Below are positions 27,401-38,139 of a stretch of DNA of 64,000 nt, one piece after another. The position numbers were made by a program, and so were the translations under genes. Source of the stretch: an uncultured Acetatifactor sp. GTDB taxonomy: Bacteria > Bacillota > Clostridia > Lachnospirales > Lachnospiraceae. The notes beneath the pieces are model-generated. The model was not told the origin of the DNA, searched no databases, and was given only the letters and a program-made list of their open reading frames with translations. Position 1 is the stretch's first letter. Each line of letters begins with the position of its first letter. The stretch covers positions 37,047-101,046 of the forward strand of contig CAJUGH010000012.1 of the NCBI GenBank assembly GCA_910586215.1, given 5' to 3'.

Positions 27401-30400
27401 ATGCGCCATCTGTGGGATTTCAATCCACACTCCCGCACGGGGAGTGACCACACCTCCTTCGGCAATTCATAGTATGTCACCTGATTTCAATCCACACTCC
27501 CGCACGGGGAGTGACATGCCAGGTGCCAGAGAGAAATGACACGGAGACAATTTCAATCCACACTCCCGCACGGGGAGTGACTCTGTATATCAGTAAGCCC
27601 CACACCCAGAACCTTATTTCAATCCACACTCCCGCACGGGGAGTGACAAAAACTAAATAATACTGACCACCTTCCTTGCCGATTTCAATCCACACTCCCG
27701 CACGGGGAGTGACCCCAGGACAGAATCCACAAAGGCCTGCTGGAAGGATTTCAATCCACACTCCCGCACGGGGAGTGACAGTAGCACCCTTCATATCCCT
27801 CTATCTTGTAGAGATTTCAATCCACACTCCCGCACGGGGAGTGACCATTTTGCACAATTGATTTTCAGCACATTTGTTCGGGATTTCAATCCACACTCCC
27901 GCACGGGGAGTGACGTTTATCAGTGCCATGTTCGGACTGCCTATGCCCGATTTCAATCCACACTCCCGCACGGGGAGTGACTGGCTCAAGAGCCACACAG
28001 CGTAACCCCTCCCCGATTTCAATCCACACTCCCGCACGGGGAGTGACACTTTCCTTGGCCATTTTGTGCTCTCCTTTCTATATTTCAATCCACACTCCCG
28101 CACGGGGAGTGACCGCTTGCGTTGCAAGCCCGGGGCGGTGACACCTCAATTTCAATCCACACTCCCGCACGGGGAGTGACCTACTTCGGCTTCACTCTCC
28201 GCGTATGTTTCACGTATTTCAATCCACACTCCCGCACGGGGAGTGACAATCGATGTGGAGGTGCCGGATGCTGTAGAGGATATTTCAATCCACACTCCCG
28301 CACGGGGAGTGACCATTCTAAAATCATAGGGTAGTTTTCCACGCTGAATTTCAATCCACACTCCCGCACGGGGAGTGACCAGAATCGACATTTCTTTTTA
28401 TCCCGGTGACGGCATTTCAATCCACACTCCCGCACGGGGAGTGACTTTGATGTATTGACAGATAATTCAAAACGGCACGATTTCAATCCACACTCCCGCA
28501 CGGGGAGTGACAGGGAGCATGCAATTTCTGGAGAAGTCGAGAGGGAATTTCAATCCACACTCCCGCACGGGGAGTGACGGATGGGGATACCAGAGGTGCC
28601 GGAGTAGGTGGATTTCAATCCACACTCCCGCACGGGGAGTGACTCCTTGACTGGACAGGGTATGAGATACAGCATTAATTTCAATCCACACTCCCGCACG
28701 GGGAGTGACTCCTGCCCCGCATCCTGTCCCTATTCCGCTTCCAGATTTCAATCCACACTCCCGCACGGGGAGTGACGCTTAATTTTTGATATACTATATA
28801 CATAGCAACATTTCAATCCACACTCCCGCACGGGGAGTGACCTCTATACATAGCAAGGCAAACAAACCACAGGAGGATTTCAATCCACACTCCCGCACGG
28901 GGAGTGACTTGGCATGGTATTCACCAAGATTCGCAACAAAATGATTTCAATCCACACTCCCGCACGGGGAGTGACTGGATTGTGCCGTTTGGAGACCATG
29001 CCCGTACCTATTTCAATCCACACTCCCGCACGGGGAGTGACGAAGTTCACGGAAAGCCATATCTGCAAGAAGAATATTTCAATCCACACTCCCGCACGGG
29101 GAGTGACTTCCGTCCTCGTCCTCACAGCACTCATACATCCAATTTCAATCCACACTCCCGCACGGGGAGTGACCTTTTGACTGGCTACCTGCTGTAACGT
29201 TGTACATTTATTTCAATCCACACTCCCGCACGGGGAGTGACCATGGCGAGCCGCTTGATATCATTTTGTTTTCGATTTCAATCCACACTCCCGCACGGGG
29301 AGTGACCGTTGGATGGTGGCGGAATAGGTAGACGCTAACAAAATTTCAATCCACACTCCCGCACGGGGAGTGACTAAAAAAGGAAACGCGACGTCCGAGA
29401 AAGTCGTTATTTCAATCCACACTCCCGCACGGGGAGTGACCCCGGGCTTACTGTGCCATACCAGCACAGCGGCAATTTCAATCCACACTCCCGCACGGGG
29501 AGTGACCTACAATCCTATACACAATTATGATCGGCACGAGATTTCAATCCACACTCCCGCACGGGGAGTGACCCATTGACAAGATATTATGGCATCAAAT
29601 GGATTTCCATTTCAATCCACACTCCCGCACGGGGAGTGACAAAACCGCCTTATCTTATCCGCTATGGGAACATTATTTCAATCCACACTCCCGCACGGGG
29701 AGTGACGCCGGAAACGGTAGAGCATAGTAGGACCATGGCAGATTTCAATCCACACTCCCGCACGGGGAGTGACATATCTGACGGCTTGCAAGTGGCCTCT
29801 GTATGGTATTTCAATCCACACTCCCGCACGGGGAGTGACTTTACTAGGCGGCTACACATGGCTTGCGAGATTCCATTTCAATCCACACTCCCGCACGGGG
29901 AGTGACCTCCGTATGATAGGCAGATATATGTGGGTCTGGCAATTTCAATCCACACTCCCGCACGGGGAGTGACAAGCATCAAGGTTATCAGATTCCAGAA
30001 GAATTTACAATTTCAATCCACACTCCCGCACGGGGAGTGACAATGATCTGGAGGAGGAGCTGGACGAGGACACAAATTTCAATCCACACTCCCGCACGGG
30101 GAGTGACACTAAAAATTTTATGGAGGTATGGCATGTCTGCGATTTCAATCCACACTCCCGCACGGGGAGTGACAATGGAATTTACAAAGGCAATATGTGG
30201 ACTTTTAATTTCAATCCACACTCCCGCACGGGGAGTGACGCAGAACACCTGGACTATACCAGGAAAAGGTGATATTTCAATCCACACTCCCGCACGGGGA
30301 GTGACCATTTCTCCTTGTCTCCTTTCTTTTTGCTGCTGAATTTCAATCCACACTCCCGCACGGGGAGTGACCATAAAGAATTCGGTTAGGATAAGCAGTA

Positions 30401-32556
30401 CAGATATTTCAATCCACACTCCCGCACGGGGAGTGACGGAGTGATGTATTTCAAAATGGCATTTTGATAGATTTCAATCCACACTCCCGCACGGGGAGTG
30501 ACCACTTTCTTTTTTTGCATTATTTACAAACCAAAATTTCAATCCACACTCCCGCACGGGGAGTGACCGGTACCACAACAACTCAAGAGATGATTAAGGC
30601 TATTTCAATCCACACTCCCGCACGGGGAGTGACCTATCCTGCAATAGGACATTTTAGTATCAAGATGATTTCAATCCACACTCCCGCACGGGGAGTGACA
30701 TACGCCTGTCAAGAGGCAATTTCAATAGCTATTATTTCAATCCACACTCCCGCACGGGGAGTGACATTACGGGATACGGGATCGGCACCAGACTATTCGA
30801 TTTCAATCCACACTCCCGCACGGGGAGTGACGTATGTCGTTGGATGGTTTGCGGAGTACAGTTTAATTTCAATCCACACTCCCGCACGGGGAGTGACGAA
30901 AGCAGTTCATGAGAGACCGCCTATCATAAAAATTTCAATCCACACTCCCGCACGGGGAGTGACTGCAAAGAAACGATAAATGGAGATTTAGAGATTCAAT
31001 TTCAATCCACACTCCCGCACGGGGAGTGACCAGATAACGAAATGGGCTGTTCCAGATCTGATTATTTCAATCCACACTCCCGCACGGGGAGTGACTGTAT
31101 CGACCGAAGCGTGGTCTCTTTTGAATTTTATTTCAATCCACACTCCCGCACGGGGAGTGACGACATTGACAAGTACATTTTCGGACATTGGAGACATTTC
31201 AATCCACACTCCCGCACGGGGAGTGACGCGGATTAATCTTTATCTGCCCAAGGGGACGACGATTTCAATCCACACTCCCGCACGGGGAGTGACGCGTTGG
31301 CGCAATCGTTTGTAGATGATAATTTTTTATTTCAATCCACACTCCCGCACGGGGAGTGACTTTATAGGCAATAGGAGGTAATATGACTACTAGTAATTTC
31401 AATCCACACTCCCGCACGGGGAGTGACAGAACACCATATATCAGCTTACAGACTTGCTCAAATTTCAATCCACACTCCCGCACGGGGAGTGACAGGGTAA
31501 GGGAGGGCAGCAGGCATGGCAGAAATCATTTCAATCCACACTCCCGCACGGGGAGTGACATTTCTGTGAAGCCGTGATCAGCCCGGCGCAATTTATTTCA
31601 ATCCACACTCCCGCACGGGGAGTGACATACCTTCACGGTCAGTTCATCTTCGCCATAAGTATTTCAATCCACACTCCCGCACGGGGAGTGACGCGTGGGC
31701 GTTGCTCTCATAACAAGTTTATACGGATTTCAATCCACACTCCCGCACGGGGAGTGACACTGCACCGTGGTGCCGTATCTGGCCGCAATGGCGATTTCAA
31801 TCCACACTCCCGCACGGGGAGTGACAAGGGCAGCCAGTAAAATGGCCGCATTTTTATAGGATTTCAATCCACACTCCCGCACGGGGAGTGACCCCTTTAT
31901 CATGAGATCACCACGGCGGCAAACTGATTTCAATCCACACTCCCGCACGGGGAGTGACGTAAAGAGATTAAGGAAGTGATAGGATGAACGCCATTTCAAT
32001 CCACACTCCCGCACGGGGAGTGACCTTTTAGCTGAAGGAAAGAAGCACGACGAAACGAATTTCAATCCACACTCCCGCACGGGGAGTGACTAAAAGTTCC
32101 GGCACTCGGATCACCAGGGGCGGCATTTCAATCCACACTCCCGCACGGGGAGTGACATATATTCCCTTCGCTTCTCAACCAGGCATTAACATTTCAATCC
32201 ACACTCCCGCACGGGGAGTGACTGCAGCCCGCCGCCTTCCCTCTTTACACTCCGGGATTTCAATCCACACTCCCGCACGGGGAGTGACACTGGGACAGCT
32301 TCACCCTCTGCGAAGCCTTCGCAATTTCAATCCACACTCCCGCACGGGGAGTGACCTGCTGACATTATCGGCCAGCAGACCGAGGAAGGGATTTCAATCC
32401 ACACTCCCGCACGGGGAGTGACCGGCAGCTCGCCGATCGGATCCAAGACCTATCCGACATTTCAATCCACACTCCCGCACGGGGAGTGACGCTGCTGCTG
32501 GGCCGTGCTGACGGCGAGTGGGGCATTTCAATCCACACTCCCGCACGGGGAGTGAC
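24500..32556 (-). CRISPR. type I-C CRISPR array, about 122 repeats and 121 spacers
   Basis: A 32-nt repeat with a CTCCCCGTGCGGGAG hairpin, ending TGGATTGAAAT on the minus strand, recurs about every 66-68 bp. Hand count: 122 units, spacers 33-37 nt. All are nearly identical except: the terminal unit 24500-24531, whose 5' (plus) half has five changes; and units at 25101-25132 and 25367-25398, which share one C-to-T change in the handle (AATCTACAC). The I-C repeat orientation and the degenerate unit at the low end both show transcription on the minus strand from the leader at 32557-32719. Processing should be by Cas5c. Repeated peptides in all frames are only translations of the repeat. Confidence 0.99.
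29307..29342. other. CRISPR spacer resembling the 5' part of a tRNA-Leu gene
   Basis: The spacer contains GGCGGAATAGGTAGACGC, which matches the D-arm region of bacterial and phage leucine tRNA genes. It is 36 nt long and flanked by normal repeats, so it is a spacer and not a gene. Target is probably a phage- or element-encoded tRNA. Confidence 0.65.
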
Positions 32557-32719
32557 AGCAAAAAACTCATTTTAATTTAAAATCAAGATTCTTTTTTGTA
32601 CAAAATCACCAAATAGAACTCTCCCATTTCCTGTGTGAGCATAGCATTCCCTTCATCCCCCTTCCCTTTTTGGTGCGATCCTTTCTAGTCTTTCATGTTC
32701 ACCTAGGGTTCGCACCAAT
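32557..32719 (-). promoter_or_regulatory. CRISPR leader, with an inverted repeat next to cas2
   Basis: A+T-rich 163-bp stretch between cas2 and the first (newest) repeat, expected to hold the array promoter and integration signals. At its cas2 side is an inverted repeat TTGGTGCGA (32670-32678) ... TCGCACCAA (32710-32718) separated by about 30 bp; it begins 1 bp past the cas2 stop. It is not followed by a U-run, so it is not a simple terminator. Confidence 0.8.
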
Positions 32720-33010
32720 TTATATCATCAAAATTCCTTCTGCATCATAAGAAGTCTTACAGCCAAAGTGTTCCACTTTTGTTCGGTAATTATTGCCCAA
32801 ATAATAGAATCGCAGGCTGTCCTCTTTCTCATTAATCAGTGACACGAGCATGTCTTTCAGCAACAACAACTGGGAAGCATCCAGAATGCACTCAAATACA
32901 GAGTTCTGGACACGCTGTCCATAATTAACGCATTCTTTTGCAACTTTTCGAAGTCGCGTTCTTCCTGCCACACTTTGGGTGGAAACATCATATGTAATCA
33001 ATACCAGCAT
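32720..33010 (-). CDS. cas2: CRISPR adaptation endoribonuclease-fold protein Cas2
   Basis: 96 aa, the usual length. It begins MLVLITYDVST with the conserved Asp8 of the ferredoxin fold, and contains QRVQNSVFECILD typical of Cas2. It bridges Cas1 dimers in the spacer integration complex. The gene is 8 bp after cas1 in the transcribed order and is the last cas gene before the leader. Confidence 0.97.
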   Translation of the reverse strand: MLVLITYDVSTQSVAGRTRLRKVAKECVNYGQRVQNSVFECILDASQLLLLKDMLVSLINEKEDSLRFYYLGNNYRTKVEHFGCKTSYDAEGILMI

Positions 33011-33018
33011 TCAAACAC

Positions 33019-34050
33019 CTACTTCCATAAAAATGGCGGATACGCTTCCATATCTCCCCGAATTGTCCGGGCCAGTAGCAAGGCTTGTACATAAGGAACC
33101 AGGCCCCATGGAATTTTTTCTTTCAGATACGGATGTGTTATGTTTTCCTTCTTGTGATTCTGCCATGCTGTAAAAAATACCTTCCTGCCGTTGTCATTTA
33201 AAAGAACCGCCCCATCCCTCTGTCTTTCAAAGTGGACGGCTTGTATTGCCTTCGTATTAATCAGTGTAAGGGCAAATCTGTCAGCCAGGATGGGCCTTAG
33301 TTCTTCCATCATGTCCAGTGCCAGGGACATCCTACCTGGCCTGTCACTATGCATAAATCCCACGTAAGGATCCAGGCCCACACTTGCCAGGGCATTGGCA
33401 CATTCCCCGGCAAGTACAGTATAAGCGAAAGACAATATGGCGTTGATATTGTCAAGCGGTGGCCTACGGTTCCTTGTTGTAAATGCAAAATCCTCTTTCT
33501 GGTTCAATATCATGTCTCCAAATACAGAAAAGTACTGCTCTGCTGCTTTTCCCTCCATCCCACGGAGTTCATCCAGCCTGGTTATACCATCTATCCGGGA
33601 CAGGGTGTCATACAAGATCCTGGATATCGTTTTCAGCCTCTCTGCATCTACGCGGTACGCATGGTCACGCAAAGTGCGTTCTATGCTCCACCTACAGTTA
33701 TATATCTTTCCAACAATCACATTGCTGGCATAGGATATACTTCTCTTTTCATCATCCGATATCCTGTACTGCTCCTTTCTCAGCAGGACATTCCCATACT
33801 CTTTCCCCACCACCCTTGCCTGGAACCTGCCCCTGGGGGAGAAGAAACTCATCCCTATCTTCCGCTCGGCACAGGCACCCATCAACGCAGGGCTGGCTCC
33901 TTTATAAGTAAAACATATGATATTCTCCAAGGTATGGAGGGGAAATCTGCCAAGTGTTTTCTCACCATCCTGTATCACAATGTTCTCTCCATCAAGAGTC
34001 AGATAGCAGTTCTCTGTCATGACATATAGTGTATTCAGTAATTTTCGCAT
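33019..34050 (-). CDS. cas1: CRISPR integrase Cas1, subtype I-C
   Basis: 343 aa, full length. Metal-binding residues of the integrase site are visible: Glu166 in GMEGKAAEQYF, His234 in GFMHSDRPGR, and an acidic cluster at 246-250 (LALDMMEELRP). The start MRKLLNTLYVMTENCYL is typical of I-C Cas1. It catalyses joining of new spacers at the leader-proximal repeat with Cas2 (and Cas4). It lies 98 bp after cas4 in transcription order. Confidence 0.98.
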   Translation of the reverse strand: MRKLLNTLYVMTENCYLTLDGENIVIQDGEKTLGRFPLHTLENIICFTYKGASPALMGACAERKIGMSFFSPRGRFQARVVGKEYGNVLLRKEQYRISDDEKRSISYASNVIVGKIYNCRWSIERTLRDHAYRVDAERLKTISRILYDTLSRIDGITRLDELRGMEGKAAEQYFSVFGDMILNQKEDFAFTTRNRRPPLDNINAILSFAYTVLAGECANALASVGLDPYVGFMHSDRPGRMSLALDMMEELRPILADRFALTLINTKAIQAVHFERQRDGAVLLNDNGRKVFFTAWQNHKKENITHPYLKEKIPWGLVPYVQALLLARTIRGDMEAYPPFLWK

Positions 34051-34148
34051 AGCACCCTCCTAATACATTTACCGTTGCACCTGTCAGATAAGCCCTATCA
34101 CTGCGAAAATGTCCACCCCATAACCCAAACACAGCAAAACATCTGCTC

Positions 34149-34805
34149 TCACTCTTCTTGTATGCCCTGGCGTATGTACTCCCGTACCCCCATTGCTTTC
34201 TGTATCTTGGGAAGACACAGATTTTCCAGGGAACAGGCCTTACACCTCTTGGCTGGTTTCACTTGCGGCGTGTAGCCCTTTTGGAACAAGTCATGCATTT
34301 CCAAAGCCGTCCTTCTGACTTCTTCCCGCAGGGAGTCCGTGAATTCCACCTGGCTGCGCCGTCTGTTTTCCCCATAATACAGGAACCCTTCTGGTATCCT
34401 CACCTGGAACATCTCCTCCAGGCAGATGGCCTGGGCACAAAGCTGCAATTCATCCGCATTGTTTTCCTTGGGTAAACCATGCTTATATTCCACAGGGACA
34501 GGGAGCCATTTTCCCTCATATCCAAATAGATCTATGCCTCTATCATCCCTGTGACATTCCACCACATCACACTGGCCGCTCAGTCCAAGTTCGCGGGAGG
34601 AAATACGCAAACCCCTAATGGTCAGAAGATCCCCCCGCTTTTCAATGGAGCCTTCGTCATGTGCCTTCTTATGCATCAGCTCCCCGGCAGTTGTCCGCTC
34701 ATTTTCGGCCCATTGCTGCTCAATGTGGATGATTGCCCACTGTCTCCTGCAGAATGCAAAATGCTGGATGCCAGAGAGCATGAGATAGTCTTCTTCTGCG
34801 TACAT
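34149..34805 (-). CDS. cas4: CRISPR-associated exonuclease Cas4
   Basis: 218 aa from the ATG at 34803-34805 (AAGGGG upstream); a longer frame overlaps the end of cas7 but lacks family similarity there. RecB-type nuclease motifs: His in LMHKKAH, Asp in SGQCDVVE, Glu/Lys in PVEYKHG, Gln in LQLCAQA. The iron-sulfur cysteines are the one in FCRRQW and the C-terminal set CKACSLENLC. In type I-C Cas4 trims prespacers and helps select the PAM together with Cas1-Cas2. Confidence 0.97.
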   Translation of the reverse strand: MYAEEDYLMLSGIQHFAFCRRQWAIIHIEQQWAENERTTAGELMHKKAHDEGSIEKRGDLLTIRGLRISSRELGLSGQCDVVECHRDDRGIDLFGYEGKWLPVPVEYKHGLPKENNADELQLCAQAICLEEMFQVRIPEGFLYYGENRRRSQVEFTDSLREEVRRTALEMHDLFQKGYTPQVKPAKRCKACSLENLCLPKIQKAMGVREYIRQGIQEE

Positions 34806-34855
34806 ACTCAGACCCCTTCTATTTCTTCCAGTAACAAATTCAGGCTGAAAGGCTT

Positions 34856-35743
34856 CTATTCCTTGCAGATACAAGTTACCCCTTCCGGCAATTCCCGGGA
34901 AATTTCGACCTCATAATCCGCAAATCCCCTGGGAACCTCGATCCCTTCCCGTCTCTCTACCTTCACGGAGTCAAATAGTTTATAGGCAGGCGCACAGCCT
35001 AGTTCGCTGTTATGTCTGAATATAATCAGCTTTCTCACTGCCATTTTTCCTCTGGCAGCAGAATGGTCATTCTCAAACATATTCAAGATCGCCTGCCACA
35101 GCAGTTCCAGGTCTTCCTCGGAAAATCCCGTCACCTTTCTGGCCAGGTTCGCAGAAACGTATCCCTCCACACGATACAACCCATAGGGAACAATGTACTT
35201 TCTGCCCATCTCTGTTCCTTTTTTCTCCGCGTCACTCTCCGTTGTAATTGCCACCCTGGTAATCGTAACCTCCTGGGGCAGGATTGGATCCACTGACTTG
35301 GCAAAACCAAGCTGCACAGGCCCCCTCACCTGTCCGCAGTTCAAGTTGGCTTTTACAAATGTGGTCATCACAGCGCCGAAGGTCCGGATATCGTAAAAAT
35401 TCTGGCACATGAAATCCCGTATCTTCCTGTCCAGTTCAGGATCTTCTTTCTTCAAGGCCTTCACTTTGTCTGCATCTACGCCCAGACGTTCAAAAGCCCT
35501 GGCATCACTACGGTTCAAGGGAACATTGTCTTTGATATATATCTCATACCCCGGCTCCCCCTCTTTGACCATCTCCACATAATTACGGACCTTCCTCTTA
35601 AGGCACACATCCGTCACCAGTCCATAGCCACTCTCCGGATCCACCCTGGGCATATTCCCCGCATCCGGATCACCGTTCGGATTCCCATTTTCCACATCAA
35701 AAAGTACCACAAAATCATACCTGTTTTGAATCGCCTCGCTCAT
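34856..35743 (-). CDS. cas7c: Cascade backbone protein Cas7 (Csd2), subtype I-C
   Basis: 295 aa. Opens with NRYDFVVLFDVENGNPNGDPDAGN, split here only as the familiar FDVENGNPNGDPD motif of I-C Cas7; further GPVQLGFAKSVDPILPQ and GTEMGRKYIVPYGLYR are family blocks. Several copies coat the crRNA in Cascade. Its start codon directly abuts the cas8c stop, so the two are translated together. Confidence 0.97.
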   Translation of the reverse strand: MSEAIQNRYDFVVLFDVENGNPNGDPDAGNMPRVDPESGYGLVTDVCLKRKVRNYVEMVKEGEPGYEIYIKDNVPLNRSDARAFERLGVDADKVKALKKEDPELDRKIRDFMCQNFYDIRTFGAVMTTFVKANLNCGQVRGPVQLGFAKSVDPILPQEVTITRVAITTESDAEKKGTEMGRKYIVPYGLYRVEGYVSANLARKVTGFSEEDLELLWQAILNMFENDHSAARGKMAVRKLIIFRHNSELGCAPAYKLFDSVKVERREGIEVPRGFADYEVEISRELPEGVTCICKE

Positions 35744-37495
35744 CTACTTCTCCTCCTTCTTCTGATAACGTTTTTGTGTCTGGCAGTAATAGCCCAGTTG
35801 GAAAGATCCCTGTTTGGGCAGATTAAGGCGTCTGGGATATTCCTCTCCAATGCGTTCCATTAGACCACCAATCTGTTGATCAAAATAAATTTTCTGCCCA
35901 TCGCTTAATTTCCGCAAATGCTTCTGCGCCAGATTGAGCAGTACGGGGAATACCTGTGCCGGGGTGGATGCCGCCGCATTAAAATATTTGTCCTTAATGG
36001 TTGCATTGATTCCCGGATTCGCTTCCTGCTGGATATGTTCCAACACGGCAAACAGCCTTCCCAGCGTGTACGGCACATTGTTACATTGTTCATTTAGTTC
36101 CATCTCCAATACCCCCTCTTCCCTGGAACAGTCCCTGTTCCCATTCTTCAGATAATATGCCTTGATAATGGCTGCCCGTCCCCGTGTAACATCTTTCTCG
36201 GCCCTGATCCGTATCATCACCCCGTTCAGCAGGGAGGCCGGATATGGCCTTCCCATAACCACTGCCTGCAGGGTATCTGCCGCCATCTGGGGAGATGGGG
36301 TTTTGTCCTTTGCATTCTTATTTACCGTCTCTGAAAGTAATTTCCACATGGGAAGGGTCTGAAAATTATCATACGCCGGTTTTACAATTTCCAGCCTTTT
36401 GTAATGCTCCCCCACATGCCTCAGCATATTGCCGAAGGAATCTGTCAGGAAAAAGCGAACCGTCAGCCTGGCGGCATTGGGTGCCAGCCCCAGCACATAA
36501 AAATGTTTTTCTGTATCCAGCCACTGGTCTTCTACCTTTATGGGTTCCCCCCGCTGGATCCTGTCAAAGATCATGCTTAACTCCTGATCCGTGATGCCTC
36601 CCCCTTCGTCTGCCCCAAACATGGCCGCCAGGCCCACATCCTGGTAGACTGCTCCCCCGCCTTCTGCCCAGTATACTACTGTTGTGTCTCCGATCACCTT
36701 TTTATGTGCCTTGTCCTCCAGCAGTTCGTTCAAGGCGGCTGCATAGGCAAACGCTGCATATTCCCCCACTGGTGCATTCCCACCTTGTTCCTTTTCATAG
36801 GAACAGAATGCCGGGGCATTGAAGGAGACCAGGGAAGTTCCCATGGCCTGCGCCCCGGTCACCCCCTTTATGGTAGGATGCAGTGTGGCCAAGGAGGCTT
36901 CCCTCCCTGTCACCATACATATGCCGGTATTCCCACTATCCGTCCGGTCATAATAGGCCTGCCAGGCCTGCCTTACCGCCCCGTCCTGCAAGACAGATTT
37001 CCCGTCAAAGTAAAACAGAATATTGGCTCCGGCCATAAGTTCTTTCTGGTTCTCTGCAAAAAAAGGCTGGCCCATTGCCTGTCCAGGATCCCAGGTCTCA
37101 AAATACCGAAGAACTGCCCTGGCCGCAGGTGTGTCCACTTCTCCCAGAACTTTCTGGTGAAGTTCCCTGCACGCCTGGAAACACTGTAGGCTTCTTTCCG
37201 GTTTCCCTTTTTCATCCACCCCGAACAAATATGTAGAATTATCACATAAAAAATTAGGTTTGATATCCACCGCACGTTTTACCGGCATGGGCACCTCCAA
37301 TGTCCGTGGTGCCATCACCTCCTTTTTCCCTGTTTTCTGGGAGACACGTAATACAAAAAGATCTTCTACCCCCCCTTCCGTATCCAGGTTTAAGCCAAAA
37401 GACACTTTGGTCTTCCCCCAGCCCAGACGGGGCACCTTAGCCTCTTCCTGGCCCAGCAGGTCTTCATACCGCTTTACCAAAGCCTGCAAAATCAT
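35744..37495 (-). CDS. cas8c: Cascade large subunit Cas8c (Csd1)
   Basis: 583 aa, normal length for Csd1. The start MILQALVKRYEDLL and internal blocks (CMVTGREASLATLHPTIKGV, LNGVMIRIRAEKDVTRGRA, YTLGRLFAVLEHIQQ) are typical. It recognises the PAM and, in I-C systems, an internal start can also give a small subunit (Cas11c) from the C-terminal part; whether that occurs here is not visible by eye. It overlaps cas5c by 4 bp (ATGA). Confidence 0.97.
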   Translation of the reverse strand: MILQALVKRYEDLLGQEEAKVPRLGWGKTKVSFGLNLDTEGGVEDLFVLRVSQKTGKKEVMAPRTLEVPMPVKRAVDIKPNFLCDNSTYLFGVDEKGKPERSLQCFQACRELHQKVLGEVDTPAARAVLRYFETWDPGQAMGQPFFAENQKELMAGANILFYFDGKSVLQDGAVRQAWQAYYDRTDSGNTGICMVTGREASLATLHPTIKGVTGAQAMGTSLVSFNAPAFCSYEKEQGGNAPVGEYAAFAYAAALNELLEDKAHKKVIGDTTVVYWAEGGGAVYQDVGLAAMFGADEGGGITDQELSMIFDRIQRGEPIKVEDQWLDTEKHFYVLGLAPNAARLTVRFFLTDSFGNMLRHVGEHYKRLEIVKPAYDNFQTLPMWKLLSETVNKNAKDKTPSPQMAADTLQAVVMGRPYPASLLNGVMIRIRAEKDVTRGRAAIIKAYYLKNGNRDCSREEGVLEMELNEQCNNVPYTLGRLFAVLEHIQQEANPGINATIKDKYFNAAASTPAQVFPVLLNLAQKHLRKLSDGQKIYFDQQIGGLMERIGEEYPRRLNLPKQGSFQLGYYCQTQKRYQKKEEK

Positions 37496-38139
37496 CTTAC
37501 CACCTCACAATCTTCCAGATGAAGCACACCTTGCTCCAGCTTTGCCCGGAAAAACTGCGGCCTAATATCGGAAGCATCGCTGTAATCCATATCCCACAAC
37601 ATATATCCCAGATCCCTGGTCTCACCGATGGCCGGGATCTCTCCGTCCTGCCATTCCCGGAATGCCGCCGGGAACTCCCGGCAGCCGAAATAGGGCTGAT
37701 GATAACACTGCCCCCTGCGGAGTCGGCGTTTTATAATATCCTGGAATTTCCCAGGATTATCACTTGGCGCCGCATGTAATGTCATATCAAAATGCGCCTC
37801 AACCACATAGTGCACATTTTGTAAGACCAGGGCCGAACGCTGCTGTATCTCATCTGAAGTGCATAAGAATAGCGATGTTCTCCCTCCCGTCATGGCTGAT
37901 CTCACATTGCCGGCCGATATCTTGGCTTTCACTTCATTCCGCTTTATGTTCGTCATCCGAATAGGGGAGAGTACATAAATCTTATCAATGACCCACTTAA
38001 GGCCCGGATGCCAGAATATAGCTTCCAGCAGCCCCCTGGCCGCCGAAGGTGTCATCACGTCATAAGATACCCGTTCTACTTTCATCTCGGGTCTGGAAAA
38101 GCAGGCATAATCCCCCCATGCCTCTACTTTGACTGACAT
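37492..38139 (-). CDS. cas5c: crRNA-processing Cascade subunit Cas5c (Cas5d)
   Basis: 215 aa from the ATG at 38137-38139; AAAGGAGG sits 8 bp upstream, whereas an ATG two codons earlier is too close to it. Family blocks: VKVEAWGDYACFSRPEMKVE, SYDVMTPSAARGLLEAIFW and HQPYFGCREFPA. In type I-C there is no Cas6; Cas5c cuts the pre-crRNA at the base of the repeat hairpin and stays on the 5' handle. It overlaps cas8c by ATGA. A 534-bp gap separates it from cas3. Confidence 0.97.
   Translation of the reverse strand: MSVKVEAWGDYACFSRPEMKVERVSYDVMTPSAARGLLEAIFWHPGLKWVIDKIYVLSPIRMTNIKRNEVKAKISAGNVRSAMTGGRTSLFLCTSDEIQQRSALVLQNVHYVVEAHFDMTLHAAPSDNPGKFQDIIKRRLRRGQCYHQPYFGCREFPAAFREWQDGEIPAIGETRDLGYMLWDMDYSDASDIRPQFFRAKLEQGVLHLEDCEVVR

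Noticed and set aside
28777..28876. Adjacent spacers sharing TATACATAGCAA, considered as overlapping protospacers
   Set aside because: They diverge on both sides of the shared 12-mer, so they do not tile one locus.
29307..29342. Possible real tRNA-Leu gene
   Set aside because: Only 36 nt, bounded by CRISPR repeats on both sides; it is a spacer.
24601..32421. Many short frames in the array encoding repeated peptides (SIHTPARGVT, NPHSRTGSD, SLPVRECGLK)
   Set aside because: They are the CRISPR repeat read in different frames, with no ribosome sites.
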